64,000 bases of DNA from a virus. The notes beneath the pieces are model-generated. The model searched no databases, was not told the DNA's origin, and was given only the letters and a program-made list of their open reading frames with translations. This document shows positions 22,388 to 32,308 of this stretch, piece by piece. Numbering within the stretch: the first letter of the stretch is position 1; each line of letters opens with the position of its first letter. The stretch spans positions 1-64,000 of IMG/VR virus record IMGVR_UViG_3300032883_000188, one strand, 5' to 3'. The position numbers and the translations under genes were made by a program.

Positions 22388-22735
22388 TTACAGGTTTAAC
22401 TTTTTCTCCTTTGCTTTTTTCTCTGGATGTGCAATAGCGTCTGGATGAACCGGGTCACCAAATGCGCTCATTTCGGGTACATCGATGTTGTGGTCAACCA
22501 AAATTTTTCGAAGCATAAGAACGCAACTATAGAGATTGTCATACTTCGTGCGCCAGTTTTCATTGGCGGAAGTAAGCTGTTCTACACGCTCCTGTAGGCG
22601 TGAAACTTCGTCTCTAAGTAAGGAAATTTCATCCCTGTGTGCCGCTCGTTTATCGACAGCACGGGAACTGATGAAGGCAAGGATACCAGTTATAATACCG
22701 CCGATGGCGAGAAGCAGGGTTGCATCTATTTGCAT
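22388..22735 (-). CDS. Membrane-anchored coiled-coil protein, 115 aa
   Basis: An N-terminal transmembrane helix (residues 5-23) is followed by a coiled coil (residues 35-65, heptads around DEVSRLQERVEQL) and a soluble tail with basic end. The layout fits an inner-membrane spanin-type or tail-associated anchor. Its start overlaps the 4-TM gene by 10 bases, so both are co-translated. Confidence 0.65.
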   Translation of the reverse strand: MQIDATLLLAIGGIITGILAFISSRAVDKRAAHRDEISLLRDEVSRLQERVEQLTSANENWRTKYDNLYSCVLMLRKILVDHNIDVPEMSAFGDPVHPDAIAHPEKKAKEKKLNL

Positions 22736-23124
22736 ATTGACCTCCCTTTTCTTCTCATATCAGCCAGTATCTCCATGTAGCCAAGCCACGCGCAAATACC
22801 GAACACAAACATGTTAATAACGCCTGTACTTCTAAAATCCCCGAAGGCATATAATACCATCATTGTAAAACAGGCGAACATGGATAAACCCGCCATAACC
22901 ATACGAGGGGTTAAACTGCCTTTGAAAACAAAGAATAATTGGAATAAACCAATTAGCATAACGGTTAATCCCCATACCCATTCTGGCGCAAGTGAGTTCA
23001 TAAAGACATATGCGCTCGAAGCGTGAAATGTTTCCCACCAAGGGGAAAGTACCCACAGACCCCATAGGGAGAGAAACAGCCCGGGTATAAATTCAAGCTG
23101 TTTCTTTTGTATTGTAAAAGTCAT
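22726..23124 (-). CDS. Polytopic membrane protein, 132 aa (holin candidate)
   Basis: Four hydrophobic segments (about residues 12-27, 50-68, 76-94, 100-118) and a basic tail (MRRKGRSICK). Size and position at the end of the late operon, beside two small membrane proteins, would suit a holin, but the sequence does not identify a family. Confidence 0.6.
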   Translation of the reverse strand: MTFTIQKKQLEFIPGLFLSLWGLWVLSPWWETFHASSAYVFMNSLAPEWVWGLTVMLIGLFQLFFVFKGSLTPRMVMAGLSMFACFTMMVLYAFGDFRSTGVINMFVFGICAWLGYMEILADMRRKGRSICK

Positions 23125-23154
23125 TTTGCATTACCTCCTTATAAAAGTCTGAGT

Positions 23155-23919
23155 TTAATATGTTACAGTAATTTGTGGCTCTGTGTAAGTCACATTATCC
23201 CAAGATGCCGCATATCTATAACCCGTTGTGGGTAAGCTTCCACGCGTAATCCATATGCCAACTGTCTTTCCTGCACTACCTCCGCCCCAACTGGCAAGCT
23301 TTATTATTTCCTGTACCTGCCCGGTAATATCGAAAGTATATAGTGTGCCAGCCACCCAAGACGGTAGAGCATCCACAGATGTAACTGCGGCAGTCGGACT
23401 AACCGCACTCAATTCGTTATAATTGGTTGGTGCTACGGCGTTTGCTCGGTTATCGCCATATATTTTTATACTGACATCGCTGGAACTGCTTTCCGCCGCA
23501 TATATTTTCAAGGTTGCCGATTTAATAGTGCCTCCCTGCGTCAAATCAGAAGCCACAAAAGGCATCCAGTTCTTGTAATTTCCTGTTACCACACCTCCTG
23601 TAGTTTCACTACCAATCCATAAACCCAATCCTAGCGTACTGAAAGAGTCGGCTCTACCCTGCACAATACCACAGTCTGCGGTAGTTGTGCTGTAGGTTTT
23701 AGTCGTTGTGCCTGTAGTTACCGCACTGCTTGTGGCACTAAGAGTTGGTTTATTTGACACCATCGCCGCTGATACTCCTGCCGCCATGGTGGGAGTAGCC
23801 ACAAGCGCAACGGGATTTACCACCATTCTGGCGGCAGTGTTTTGCTGAGTGAACTGGTTGGATATAGATATAGTAAGAGCGTTGGTTAAATTCCTTTTGA
23901 TGGTAAATGTATCTGCCAT
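23155..23919 (-). CDS. Tail fibre/surface protein, beta-rich, 254 aa
   Basis: Ser/Thr/Ala-rich N-terminus, then a beta-sandwich pattern from residue 90 (GIQ-like strands, SATLKIYAAESSSSDVSIKIYGD, LYTFDITGQVQEII) similar to DNRLRE-type carbohydrate-binding or structural modules. In transcription order it is the last of a run of tail-fibre-like genes, so it is probably a virion appendage. Confidence 0.65.
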   Translation of the reverse strand: MADTFTIKRNLTNALTISISNQFTQQNTAARMVVNPVALVATPTMAAGVSAAMVSNKPTLSATSSAVTTGTTTKTYSTTTADCGIVQGRADSFSTLGLGLWIGSETTGGVVTGNYKNWMPFVASDLTQGGTIKSATLKIYAAESSSSDVSIKIYGDNRANAVAPTNYNELSAVSPTAAVTSVDALPSWVAGTLYTFDITGQVQEIIKLASWGGGSAGKTVGIWITRGSLPTTGYRYAASWDNVTYTEPQITVTY

Positions 23920-23928
23920 GGTAAACCT

Positions 23929-24360
23929 TTAGATTGTAATTACAATCGTGGCACTGGCAAACGTAACCTGCGTACCGACCTGTACAACGATGCTTGGATT
24001 AAGAATTATATACCATAAAATGTTTCCAAGTCTTGTGGTAGCGTTATCTGATATAAAAAGACTCTGCATTGTGCCCCAAGGACTGCTTGAACAAGATGGA
24101 AACTGTACGTTATGCGCATTGTTTAATGTTTGCGCGGTTGCGTTGCTCCACCATGCTGTCTGGCTGTTGGTAAAAGAAACTCTGGCATAACCGTTGCCCG
24201 AAGGTTCGGCTGTACCAATGGTTGACCCAAGTACAATGGTTGGGTCAAGAATGCTGGTGCACATCCCCCAATACATTGTAGCGGGGTTAGCCGGGTTATA
24301 AGTCACGATACCAAAGTTGTAGTTTAAAATGTTGTTAAGTGTTACATTGGTTGCTGGCAT
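23929..24360 (-). CDS. Tail-associated protein, 143 aa
   Basis: Begins MPATNVTLNNILNYNFGIVTYNP; a beta-rich protein with a Trp-rich centre. It has a GGAGAAAATAA leader and lies in the tail-fibre series, so it is likely a baseplate or fibre component. Similar proteins in phages are annotated only as structural. Confidence 0.6.
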   Translation of the reverse strand: MPATNVTLNNILNYNFGIVTYNPANPATMYWGMCTSILDPTIVLGSTIGTAEPSGNGYARVSFTNSQTAWWSNATAQTLNNAHNVQFPSCSSSPWGTMQSLFISDNATTRLGNILWYIILNPSIVVQVGTQVTFASATIVITI

Positions 24361-24381
24361 TTATTTTCTCCTTTCTATATA

Positions 24382-25152
24382 TTATATAGTATAATTTCCA
24401 CTAAGGTACATGGTTCTTCCGTCACCCCCGGGATAACCATTGCTATAAGTTACACAGCCCATATTCTCTGATGCAAATGATACGCCCTGTAATAAATATC
24501 CTGTAGAGGTTATTTCCCGACCTTGGATTACAATATTAGTGGTGGGTGCTATTGGTAGTGTTAAGTTAACAACGCCAGCCGCAGTTCCATTGGTTGTAAT
24601 AGTAATCGTAATTCTTACAAAAACGTTTCTTCCAACAAATACATAATGTCCTATTGACGAAACAGTTGTAAATGTTCCGCTGGCGGCGGTTATTGTCGGC
24701 GTATAATAGAAGAAAGCCGGAAAAGCAACCGGAGTTGCGTCTTTACTGAAATATGTATTTGTTATTGCACCTCCGGCAAAACTATTTCCTATAATATACA
24801 TGAAGTTGGCGTCCAGTATATTTGCGACATATCCACATTTATATGATGTTGAATCATCTTTCCATCTAACTTTATCTCCAATACTGTATGCGCTTGTGGT
24901 AGTAGCAACTACTGACCCGGAGTAATATAACCATTGATAAGGAGTAGCAATCCATCCATCATGCGTTCCTTTAAATAGAGGAGACGAATATACTTTATTT
25001 GTTAAAGTTTGTGTATATGAACCGATGGCACTCATGATGGTTGCCCATGTTTTACTCTTATGATTGTGAGTAGTAGATACATTCTCTACTGTGGGCAATA
25101 TATCTGTGTCAACAGGAGTGGTAGAACTGACAGTTAATTGGTCTAATCTCAT
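24382..25152 (-). CDS. Tail fibre paralogue A, 256 aa
   Basis: The N-terminal 60 residues (RLDQLTVSSTTPVDTDILP, then VSTTHNHKSKTWATIMSAI) are shared with the next two genes; the rest is beta-rich and diverged. A shared attachment domain with variable distal domains suits receptor binding. GGAGATGATAAA precedes its ATG. Confidence 0.7.
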   Translation of the reverse strand: MRLDQLTVSSTTPVDTDILPTVENVSTTHNHKSKTWATIMSAIGSYTQTLTNKVYSSPLFKGTHDGWIATPYQWLYYSGSVVATTTSAYSIGDKVRWKDDSTSYKCGYVANILDANFMYIIGNSFAGGAITNTYFSKDATPVAFPAFFYYTPTITAASGTFTTVSSIGHYVFVGRNVFVRITITITTNGTAAGVVNLTLPIAPTTNIVIQGREITSTGYLLQGVSFASENMGCVTYSNGYPGGDGRTMYLSGNYTI

Positions 25153-25167
25153 TTTATCATCTCCTTT

Positions 25168-25947
25168 TTAAATCATATACATCCCGCTCAACCAGCATCT
25201 ACAGTTAGTTCCCCCCGGAAAGGTATTGTTATATTTTCCAATATCCATGCTTGCTCCCCCATAAGTACCCCCAAATAGTAATACTCCTCCCGATAATATG
25301 TCTTCTCTTCCAACAATAACTGCCGCATCAGCAGATGCAATCGGCAATGTTGAAATATATAAACCCGATGCTGTGCCAGCATTGGTTATAGTAAAAGTAA
25401 AATTAACAAAAATAGTCTTTCGATTCAAAAAGCAATATCCGGAAGAAGTATAGGATGTAATACTCCCTGCGGAGGCGGTTATTACAGGCGTCCATGTAAA
25501 AACCTGTGGAAAACCAACTGGCGTTAAATCGTGGCTATAATAGTTGGACGAAAGGGTAACATTTGTTACCGCGTTTCCTAAAACAGTTAAAGTAGTGTCT
25601 GCAACACCCACTACATACGCATATTTTTGAGAAGCACTTGCAGTCCATGTTATTCTATCTCCAATGGCATATTTTGTTAATCCACCAGAAGGAATAGTTA
25701 TTGTTGTTGCAGAAGCATATGCCCATGTTTCATTTGGATTTACCCAACCATCAACTATACCAATAAAAGCAGTTCCACCACCAATTGTTTTGTTTGTCAA
25801 GCTTTGCGTATATGAAGCAATGGCGTTCATGATGGTTGTCCATGTTTTACTCTTGTGAAGGTGAGTGGTAGATACGTTTTCTACTGTAGGAAATATATCT
25901 GCACCAACCGGAGAAGCGGTACTTGGAGTTAATTCATCAAATCTCAT
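25168..25947 (-). CDS. Tail fibre paralogue B, 259 aa
   Basis: Same layout as its neighbours: RFDELTPSTASPVGADIFP, then HLHKSKTWTTIMNAIASYTQSLTNK, followed by a diverged distal beta domain ending in a conserved CRCWLSGMYMI-type strand. Middle copy of a tandem triplication. Confidence 0.7.
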   Translation of the reverse strand: MRFDELTPSTASPVGADIFPTVENVSTTHLHKSKTWTTIMNAIASYTQSLTNKTIGGGTAFIGIVDGWVNPNETWAYASATTITIPSGGLTKYAIGDRITWTASASQKYAYVVGVADTTLTVLGNAVTNVTLSSNYYSHDLTPVGFPQVFTWTPVITASAGSITSYTSSGYCFLNRKTIFVNFTFTITNAGTASGLYISTLPIASADAAVIVGREDILSGGVLLFGGTYGGASMDIGKYNNTFPGGTNCRCWLSGMYMI

Positions 25948-25962
25948 TTTATCTTCTCCTTT

Positions 25963-26745
25963 TTATATCACGTAATAACCAGACATTAGAATGGTTCTAC
26001 CAGTTGCCCCTGAATATGTAGTATCATAATTATAAATGTATAAATTTGTACCAGTTATATAGCCTTCCTGCTGGTTGCCTGTTGATGTTACTTCTCTTCC
26101 AGTGATAATACAAATATAAGGGCATGATATTGGCAGAGTTGCAAGTATATAAGTTGCGGCTGTTCCATTGGTTGTGATGGTAACAGTAACAACCACGTGT
26201 ATCAGGCGTGCATTCATTTGATAAGTGCCTGTTGCCGAAACGGATGTAAACGTTCCGCTTCCAGCAGTTATTGTCGGTGTATATGAAAAATATGCCGGAA
26301 AATTCTTAGGACTTACTTTTTTACTATAAAAATTATTTGTGATAGTATAGTTTGTTACTGCATTTCCCAAAACTGTCAAAAGAGTACTTGTAACTCCTAC
26401 TACATAAGCATAAAGTACAACACTATTAGCAGTCCACATTATTCTATCTCCAATAGAATATTTCAGCGTAGCGTTTGATGGTACAGTGATTGTTGTGGAT
26501 GATGCATAAGTCCAAGTTTCATTCGCACTAATCCATAAGTCTGTTAGACCACTATAACTAACAGGAGAGGCAATTGTTTTATTTGTATATGTTCCGCCCC
26601 ATGCTCCAACCGCGCTCATTATGGTTGCCCATGTCTTTCTTTTATGGTCATGAGTAGTGGCTACATTTTCAACTGTTGGAAAAATATCCGTATCAGCGGG
26701 AGTTGTGGCACTTGAGGGTAATTGGTCTAATCTTAAATTTGCCAT
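25963..26745 (-). CDS. Tail fibre paralogue C, 260 aa
   Basis: First transcribed of the three paralogues (LRLDQLPSSATTPADTDIFP, then HDHKRKTWATIMSAVG). It ends in RTILMSGYYVI, comparable to the last strands of the other two. Conserved ends with variable middle parts suggest swapping of receptor-binding parts. Confidence 0.7.
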   Translation of the reverse strand: MANLRLDQLPSSATTPADTDIFPTVENVATTHDHKRKTWATIMSAVGAWGGTYTNKTIASPVSYSGLTDLWISANETWTYASSTTITVPSNATLKYSIGDRIMWTANSVVLYAYVVGVTSTLLTVLGNAVTNYTITNNFYSKKVSPKNFPAYFSYTPTITAGSGTFTSVSATGTYQMNARLIHVVVTVTITTNGTAATYILATLPISCPYICIITGREVTSTGNQQEGYITGTNLYIYNYDTTYSGATGRTILMSGYYVI

Positions 26746-26757
26746 CCGTCACGCTCC

Positions 26758-27117
26758 TTAACTATGAATAGCAGGGGATATGAATACAAGTCCTTGCCCG
26801 GGTCTGAATACTTTTCCAGAAACATCTTGTATGGAAAGTTGCTGTATATATTTACCACTAAAACTGGTGGTATCTGTATCAAGAATTGTTATCGTAAACA
26901 CACCGTTGGTTGGGTCTGTAAGTGTACCTGTCTTTTGCAGACTAATGATACTCGTTTGCCCCCACGGGCAGAGATACCATGTTACGGTTGCTCCGGTTAA
27001 ATTTACCTTGTCTATACCGTTTTCTGCATAGCAGGTAAAGGTGAGGGTTTTATCTGTCCCGGCTATAAAAGGTAAGTCTGCTATATTATTAACAGAATCA
27101 TATACTGTAATTGGCAT
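26758..27117 (-). CDS. BppU-like baseplate/Ig-like protein, 119 aa
   Basis: Pattern of a phage baseplate upper protein N-terminal domain: FIAGTDKTLTFTCYAENG, TGATVTWYLCP, a GVFTITILDTDT strand, and GKYIQQLSIQD with a closing GLVFISP. Single-domain length. Likely connects fibres to the baseplate. Confidence 0.65.
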   Translation of the reverse strand: MPITVYDSVNNIADLPFIAGTDKTLTFTCYAENGIDKVNLTGATVTWYLCPWGQTSIISLQKTGTLTDPTNGVFTITILDTDTTSFSGKYIQQLSIQDVSGKVFRPGQGLVFISPAIHS

Positions 27118-27486
27118 TTAGCCCTCCTTATTTTCTGGTTCGAACATCCATTCAACCAGCAATAAATCGAATGCAGAAATACCAGAAAGCTTTTCTGGAT
27201 TTATGGGTAGAATGTTTATTTCAACTTCTTGCTCTAACACTATATTGAATTCTTTAAAATAAGCGTCTTTCTTATCGTCCAACACTTCTATATCCCCGTT
27301 TTCTTTTGGTGTACCATATCTTTTTACAAGTTCCAATCTTGCTTTTTCTATATCTTCCAATTCTGCTCCTATAATTTTTATGTTTTTATAGAGCCTGTAA
27401 GATGTTACACCATCGTTGAACGTCATCAGTCCTAACTTTTCAATGATGTTTTTAGAATCCAATAGATTAAATAATTTGACTTTCAT
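27118..27486 (-). CDS. Hypothetical tail protein, 122 aa
   Basis: Charged alpha/beta protein lying one base after the BppU-like start and two bases before the next gene. The C-terminus is acidic (FEPENKEG). No family recognised; position suggests a tail or fibre-assembly role. Confidence 0.6.
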   Translation of the reverse strand: MKVKLFNLLDSKNIIEKLGLMTFNDGVTSYRLYKNIKIIGAELEDIEKARLELVKRYGTPKENGDIEVLDDKKDAYFKEFNIVLEQEVEINILPINPEKLSGISAFDLLLVEWMFEPENKEG

Positions 27487-27487
27487 C

Positions 27488-27802
27488 TTATTTTCCTTTT
27501 TCTAGAATTTCTATTCTTTCAAGTAATTGCTGAACTGCTACTGTGAGCATGGAAACCATTGCGCCCAAGTCCCTTCCTTCTATTGTTTCTTGTCCTGTTA
27601 TTACATTTTCTGGCGGAAGGATTTCACCGTGTTGGTCTTTCAATGGTTTTCCATGTTTATCTAATGGTTGAACAAGTTCTTTTATATCTTTTTTTATATT
27701 TCTTTTTGCAAATGTTGGAACGGTTGACATGTCCAAATGACCATCAACAGTTCCTTTTATTTGTTTTATTTCGCTTAAAGCATCTCCAAAATAATATCCC
27801 AT
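27488..27802 (-). CDS. Fibre-associated chaperone-like protein, 104 aa
   Basis: Has the segment DMSTVPTFAKRNIKKDI, seen in trimer-associated C-termini of tail fibres, and a closing coiled coil (AVQQLLERIEILEKGK). Coming directly after the giant tail protein gene, it may help that protein fold or trimerise. This is inference. Confidence 0.5.
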   Translation of the reverse strand: MGYYFGDALSEIKQIKGTVDGHLDMSTVPTFAKRNIKKDIKELVQPLDKHGKPLKDQHGEILPPENVITGQETIEGRDLGAMVSMLTVAVQQLLERIEILEKGK

Positions 27803-27814
27803 TTTACTCTCCTT

Positions 27815-30800
27815 TTATGGTCTATCTGTAAACGATAAGGCAGAACAATTATTATCAATCCAACAGTTTCCACCATAATCAAAAAAGAACCTCCCATCGG
27901 GGTATGGGCCGCCGTTGAATGGGGCTAGATATATTCTAGTATGGGTATCATCATCTTGCCTTACTGCATAAACTCCACCCGCTAACTGAGGATTCGTCAT
28001 ACCAGTATCTTGGAAGGAAAACAGAATACCAGCGCCAAAACCATTAGCCATATCCCCTGTTGTATTCACATTAAAAAGCGAAACTCCGCTCCAACCTGAT
28101 GTAGTTCCTGTCTTCATTCTTGTAAATCGAGCGGCATAATTATATGTGGTAGTGCTGGTATCTCCTGCAACATCCAAAGGATATATTGGAAGAGATGTGC
28201 CAATACCAATTCCATTAGAATTCAATCTTACTATTGAGTCTGTTGCTGTTCCGGCAATAAGTGTACCATCGGTATCAACATAAAGTTGTGTGGTTGTACC
28301 ACCGCGGAAATTAAGCCGTTTTGTGGAAATATCCCATAACATGTTGGCATATCCGGTTGTATTGCTTCCAAACAAGATGTCTCCCGCACCCATAGCTTCT
28401 CCGTTATAAGTTTGGGCTGTATGAAATATTGTAAATGCGGTTGAGTTCGCAGATGTAACATCATCTCCAAAAATAGTAATATCTTTTGTTAAATGAGCGT
28501 GTACTGACAAAGAAGACCAAGGAAAACCATCATGAGTAAAGATATCAAAAGTTGGGGCTGAAACAGATGACATGGAGATGCCTCCCCCGCCAACTGTCCC
28601 ATAACTAACTACTGCTTGTCCTTTTTTCCAAGCAGGATTTGCATCTGCACCATAGGCAGATGCCATGTCTCTTCTGACGCTGTAGGTAGGGGCTGAACCA
28701 GTATAAAGAACGGATAACCATTCATCATCAATACCGTCTTTCATTCTAAGAATATCGTTTTGAGAAAAGGTCGTATCCCCGGAAATAGTAATGCTTCCAA
28801 GAATTTCTGTATTTAAGCTTGTTCCGTTTTCCTCTGTTAGAGTATTGGAACTTTCATCGGTAAAAACAACAGATGCGCCACCATCAGATGCGGTCATATC
28901 AGCGGATAAAACGTCTGAGTTAAGCACGAGTAATGACCCGCCAACGGCTGAAACAATATCCTTTTCAAAGACAGTACTTTTTAATTTTCCTCTAATGACT
29001 ACGTTGGAAAACTCTGCATCACCCGTATCAGAATTAATATTAAAACCAGTATAACCTGTTAGGAAGTTGCTGGAACGGATGCGTTTACTAGCACCATCGA
29101 TAAGAATGTAAGTTCCCGCGGTGTCTCCAACCTTGATTACTGGAACAGAACTGTCCATGCTGATTCCGACATTTGCGGCAAGGCTGTAAATTCTGGTTGC
29201 ATCAATCGTCCAGCCGCCAATATGTCCTGTCAAGGCGGTAATATCTCCGCTCAGGGTGGCGCTGGTAGCTGTGATGTTACCGAGAGAATCAAGAGTAAAG
29301 TTTACAGCACGCACCAAAAGTTTTGTACCGTCCCATTGCAAATAGTTTTTTTCGTTTGAGTAAAGGGATATTTTTGGCGCATTTGAATAACCTAACCAAG
29401 CCCCAACATTATTGCCGTACTCGGATGGAGGATTTACACCAAAAGAGATATATCCTTTGCTGTTTATCTGAGCATTGGGCAGGGAAATACTGCCGATGTT
29501 TACCGTCCAACCCGCAATCGAACCCGCATTAAAGGCGCTTGCGCCCGTATTACTGCCAAGTTGTCCGGCTGTACCCAATATATCCGAATAGATGAAGGAA
29601 GAATTGTCCAAGCGCAAACTGTTCCCAAAGGTCATGGCAAAAGATGATGGGTCATCGTATGTAATGGAGAGTTCCAAAAGAGCCGCTTCTATGGTAGCCT
29701 GTGTATCGTCTTTCTTTATATTAATTACTTTTCCCAAGTCCAATGCGCTTGTGAACGCCGCGTAATCGGTAAGTGATACAAAATTTGCAAAATCTCCGGT
29801 AAATTCGTATCTCGGTTGGGATGTTTTTGCAAGAACTGTAACGGCTTGGTTATATAATATTTGTGATTGTGACTGTATTTCTGCGGGAGTCATAATATCC
29901 GTGGTGATAATGTTGTTGTTTGTATATGTATTGTCATAAATATATGATGTCAATTCCAGATGTTGAGCGTCCGTCATGTTGCTTGGATAAGAAATTATAT
30001 CCAAATAGGCGTATAATTTTGTAAGTATATCTTCCAGAGAAGCGGTGATGGTAGTGGTAGGAATAATGCTCATGAATGCGGCATATAGACTTCCCACTTC
30101 GCTTATTAAATCGTTAATATAATTTGTCAGTGTAGTAATGTCTGCGGCTACAGGAGGATAGGAAGAGAATCCTGCGGCTATAAAATTAAAAAGCGTGTTT
30201 ATATCTATACGAATTACTTCCAGAAGATTGGTAATCGTTGGGGTTAAAGCTGTTAAAGTAGCAGGGTTGAAGTTTGGAAAAGTGGATGTAGAATTATAAA
30301 TATTTGTCCAACTGGTAATAATATTTCCAATGGTCAACTGCATGTTTGCCACATCTTCTTCAAAGTTATGATAAGAAACCCTGCTGGTAAAGAACAGACT
30401 GTGAACTATCCTTCTTAATATTATTTGTACAGTATCAGAAAGCCCCTGCATGTTTTCTATATCTATTTGTTTGGTGGCAAGCAGAATTTTCTGTGCCGCA
30501 ATCTGTGCATCAATTTCGGTGGTATCCAACTGCTGTTGTGTTCTAGCCTCTTTAATATCCAACATGCTTTTTAATTGATTGTTCAAATCAGTAAAATCTG
30601 ATTTCATAGCAACCAATTGAATGTTGTAATTCTCCAAAAGAGTCAACTTTGCTGTATAATTCGCCTGATTTGCCGCTACTTTAGCTTCCCATGTTGTGAG
30701 AACATTGATAAGCGCTTGACTCATCCATTGCGATGTTTTAAAATAACTAAAATTGTATATTACGTTATTTCCAGTAGGATTGACATAATGAATATCAAGA

Positions 30801-31489
30801 CCAGCGCCCCCATAGCAGTAGAGTGCTGTGCAAATTTCGGATGTGATTTCCTTAAACTGAGTACTTTTTACAAGATTGTCAAAGGAAAGCAATATGTTCG
30901 TATTTGCGCCGGAGAGTACGTTTGTCTTGGCTGATACGGTTCTAGCAATCGTATCGAATACAAATATGCACCCGTAGGCTTTTTCCATATCGTTGACCAA
31001 GAAGTTATAAGCCGTATTGTTATTGGATGAGAAAGTTCTATAAAGAGGAAGCAGAGATGCATCAATCGTACCGATTGTCCAAGCGGGTTTAAGGTCTAAC
31101 ACGGTTTGCAGTAATGTTTCAAACTGGTATGTACCTATAAAACCCGTAAGTCTTGGAGAAAGAAGTTCTGCTTCCAAGGAAAGGCAGGTCACGTTTTTAA
31201 CGGGCACACTTCCAGAATTATCCTCGGGGCAACTATCAATTATGTAATAACCAACCCCCTCTACAAAGACAATCATCTTGCCCTTAATAAACACATAAGC
31301 CGGGTCAATGGTTGCACCTGCGTCAGCGGATTGTGGATATACAAAGGTAAGTTCTGAGATTGCGTTATAACGTAATGTATTTTTTATTGTATATGCCAAA
31401 CCCAAGGAATAAAGCTTGTCTAGGTGAGGAGTGCATAGTGTTAGGGCAGGAACTTCTGCTTGGCTGTAGTAGTTAAATAATTGATTCAC
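27815..31489 (-). CDS. Tal-like tail tip/central fibre protein, 1224 aa
   Basis: Residues 1-200 match the phage tail-associated (Tal/gp27-like) hub pattern: DKLYSLGLAYTIKNTLRYNAI, MIVFVEGVGYYII, NDMEKAYGCIFVFD. A long coiled-coil section (about 260-340) follows, then beta-helical fibre repeats (GNITATSATLSGDITALTGHIGGW) and a beta-rich tip. No peptidase motif is obvious. It follows Dit, the usual order, and should form the tail tip that contacts the host. Confidence 0.8.
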   Translation of the reverse strand: MNQLFNYYSQAEVPALTLCTPHLDKLYSLGLAYTIKNTLRYNAISELTFVYPQSADAGATIDPAYVFIKGKMIVFVEGVGYYIIDSCPEDNSGSVPVKNVTCLSLEAELLSPRLTGFIGTYQFETLLQTVLDLKPAWTIGTIDASLLPLYRTFSSNNNTAYNFLVNDMEKAYGCIFVFDTIARTVSAKTNVLSGANTNILLSFDNLVKSTQFKEITSEICTALYCYGGAGLDIHYVNPTGNNVIYNFSYFKTSQWMSQALINVLTTWEAKVAANQANYTAKLTLLENYNIQLVAMKSDFTDLNNQLKSMLDIKEARTQQQLDTTEIDAQIAAQKILLATKQIDIENMQGLSDTVQIILRRIVHSLFFTSRVSYHNFEEDVANMQLTIGNIITSWTNIYNSTSTFPNFNPATLTALTPTITNLLEVIRIDINTLFNFIAAGFSSYPPVAADITTLTNYINDLISEVGSLYAAFMSIIPTTTITASLEDILTKLYAYLDIISYPSNMTDAQHLELTSYIYDNTYTNNNIITTDIMTPAEIQSQSQILYNQAVTVLAKTSQPRYEFTGDFANFVSLTDYAAFTSALDLGKVINIKKDDTQATIEAALLELSITYDDPSSFAMTFGNSLRLDNSSFIYSDILGTAGQLGSNTGASAFNAGSIAGWTVNIGSISLPNAQINSKGYISFGVNPPSEYGNNVGAWLGYSNAPKISLYSNEKNYLQWDGTKLLVRAVNFTLDSLGNITATSATLSGDITALTGHIGGWTIDATRIYSLAANVGISMDSSVPVIKVGDTAGTYILIDGASKRIRSSNFLTGYTGFNINSDTGDAEFSNVVIRGKLKSTVFEKDIVSAVGGSLLVLNSDVLSADMTASDGGASVVFTDESSNTLTEENGTSLNTEILGSITISGDTTFSQNDILRMKDGIDDEWLSVLYTGSAPTYSVRRDMASAYGADANPAWKKGQAVVSYGTVGGGGISMSSVSAPTFDIFTHDGFPWSSLSVHAHLTKDITIFGDDVTSANSTAFTIFHTAQTYNGEAMGAGDILFGSNTTGYANMLWDISTKRLNFRGGTTTQLYVDTDGTLIAGTATDSIVRLNSNGIGIGTSLPIYPLDVAGDTSTTTYNYAARFTRMKTGTTSGWSGVSLFNVNTTGDMANGFGAGILFSFQDTGMTNPQLAGGVYAVRQDDDTHTRIYLAPFNGGPYPDGRFFFDYGGNCWIDNNCSALSFTDRP

Positions 31490-31501
31490 CTTTCCTCCTT
31501 T

Positions 31502-32305
31502 TTAGCCGCCTACTTTAACGGCAATAGGGGTTGTAATCTCAATCTTATATACATTTCCACTAATACTAAGAGTGTTAACTCCCGGCAATAATCTCAGCCA
31601 ATGCTGATTCAATAAATTATAAAGCGGGTATGTAACCAATGTTGAAGATATAATCTGATGGTCGCAGTCCAAGGTTACAACCTCATTTGGAAGAACATTT
31701 AGAGTAAACACTCTACTGTTGTCCGTGATATTGGTAATGGTAACACTACCACCAAATGTGTTGGCTGTAATCTTTAATGGGGTCGGATAAGTGTAGAAGC
31801 CATTTGCGCTTTCGTTTAAAAATGATACAGTATCCGAAATACTATATGAATTAGGATTATAAGTATAACTATAATATTTTGGAACTTTCCAGCCCCACGG
31901 TGCATCACAAGTAACCGTAGTGGTAAAACCACGTATGATGTTTCCTTGACGCACCACTTGCGGGGCTGTTAGAAAGCAGTTAAAATAAACATCCTGCATG
32001 TCCGGTTGACAAATTCTTAATTTTTTATAAGCTTGTTGTGCAAACAACCATGTCGAAATGGTCGAATACTGCATGGCATCAATTTCTTTTGCATCCGAAT
32101 ACATGGAAAGAGGGAACTGTAACACCGGGGTTTGCTCCGCGCCCCAAAACAAAGGCACGGGTCTGCGGAATAATTTAAGAGTAAGTAGAGATAAATCGTT
32201 GCTTGCGGATGTTGTAGCATCTCCTGACCCGCTGAATTCCCCAAGATATAAGCTGTAAAATTCTGACGGTTTATCGTCAAAGATGAACGTTTTTGCATAA
32301 AACAT
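31502..32305 (-). CDS. Distal tail protein (Dit)
   Basis: 267 residues with the Dit layout: N-terminal FIFDDKPSEFYSLYLGEF beta domain forming the hexameric ring, RPVPLFWGAEQTPVLQFPLSMY, then CDAPWGW at the start of the C-terminal galectin-like domain. Lies between tape measure and Tal, interrupted from the former by a homing endonuclease gene. Confidence 0.8.
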   Translation of the reverse strand: MFYAKTFIFDDKPSEFYSLYLGEFSGSGDATTSASNDLSLLTLKLFRRPVPLFWGAEQTPVLQFPLSMYSDAKEIDAMQYSTISTWLFAQQAYKKLRICQPDMQDVYFNCFLTAPQVVRQGNIIRGFTTTVTCDAPWGWKVPKYYSYTYNPNSYSISDTVSFLNESANGFYTYPTPLKITANTFGGSVTITNITDNSRVFTLNVLPNEVVTLDCDHQIISSTLVTYPLYNLLNQHWLRLLPGVNTLSISGNVYKIEITTPIAVKVGG

Positions 32306-32308
32306 ATT

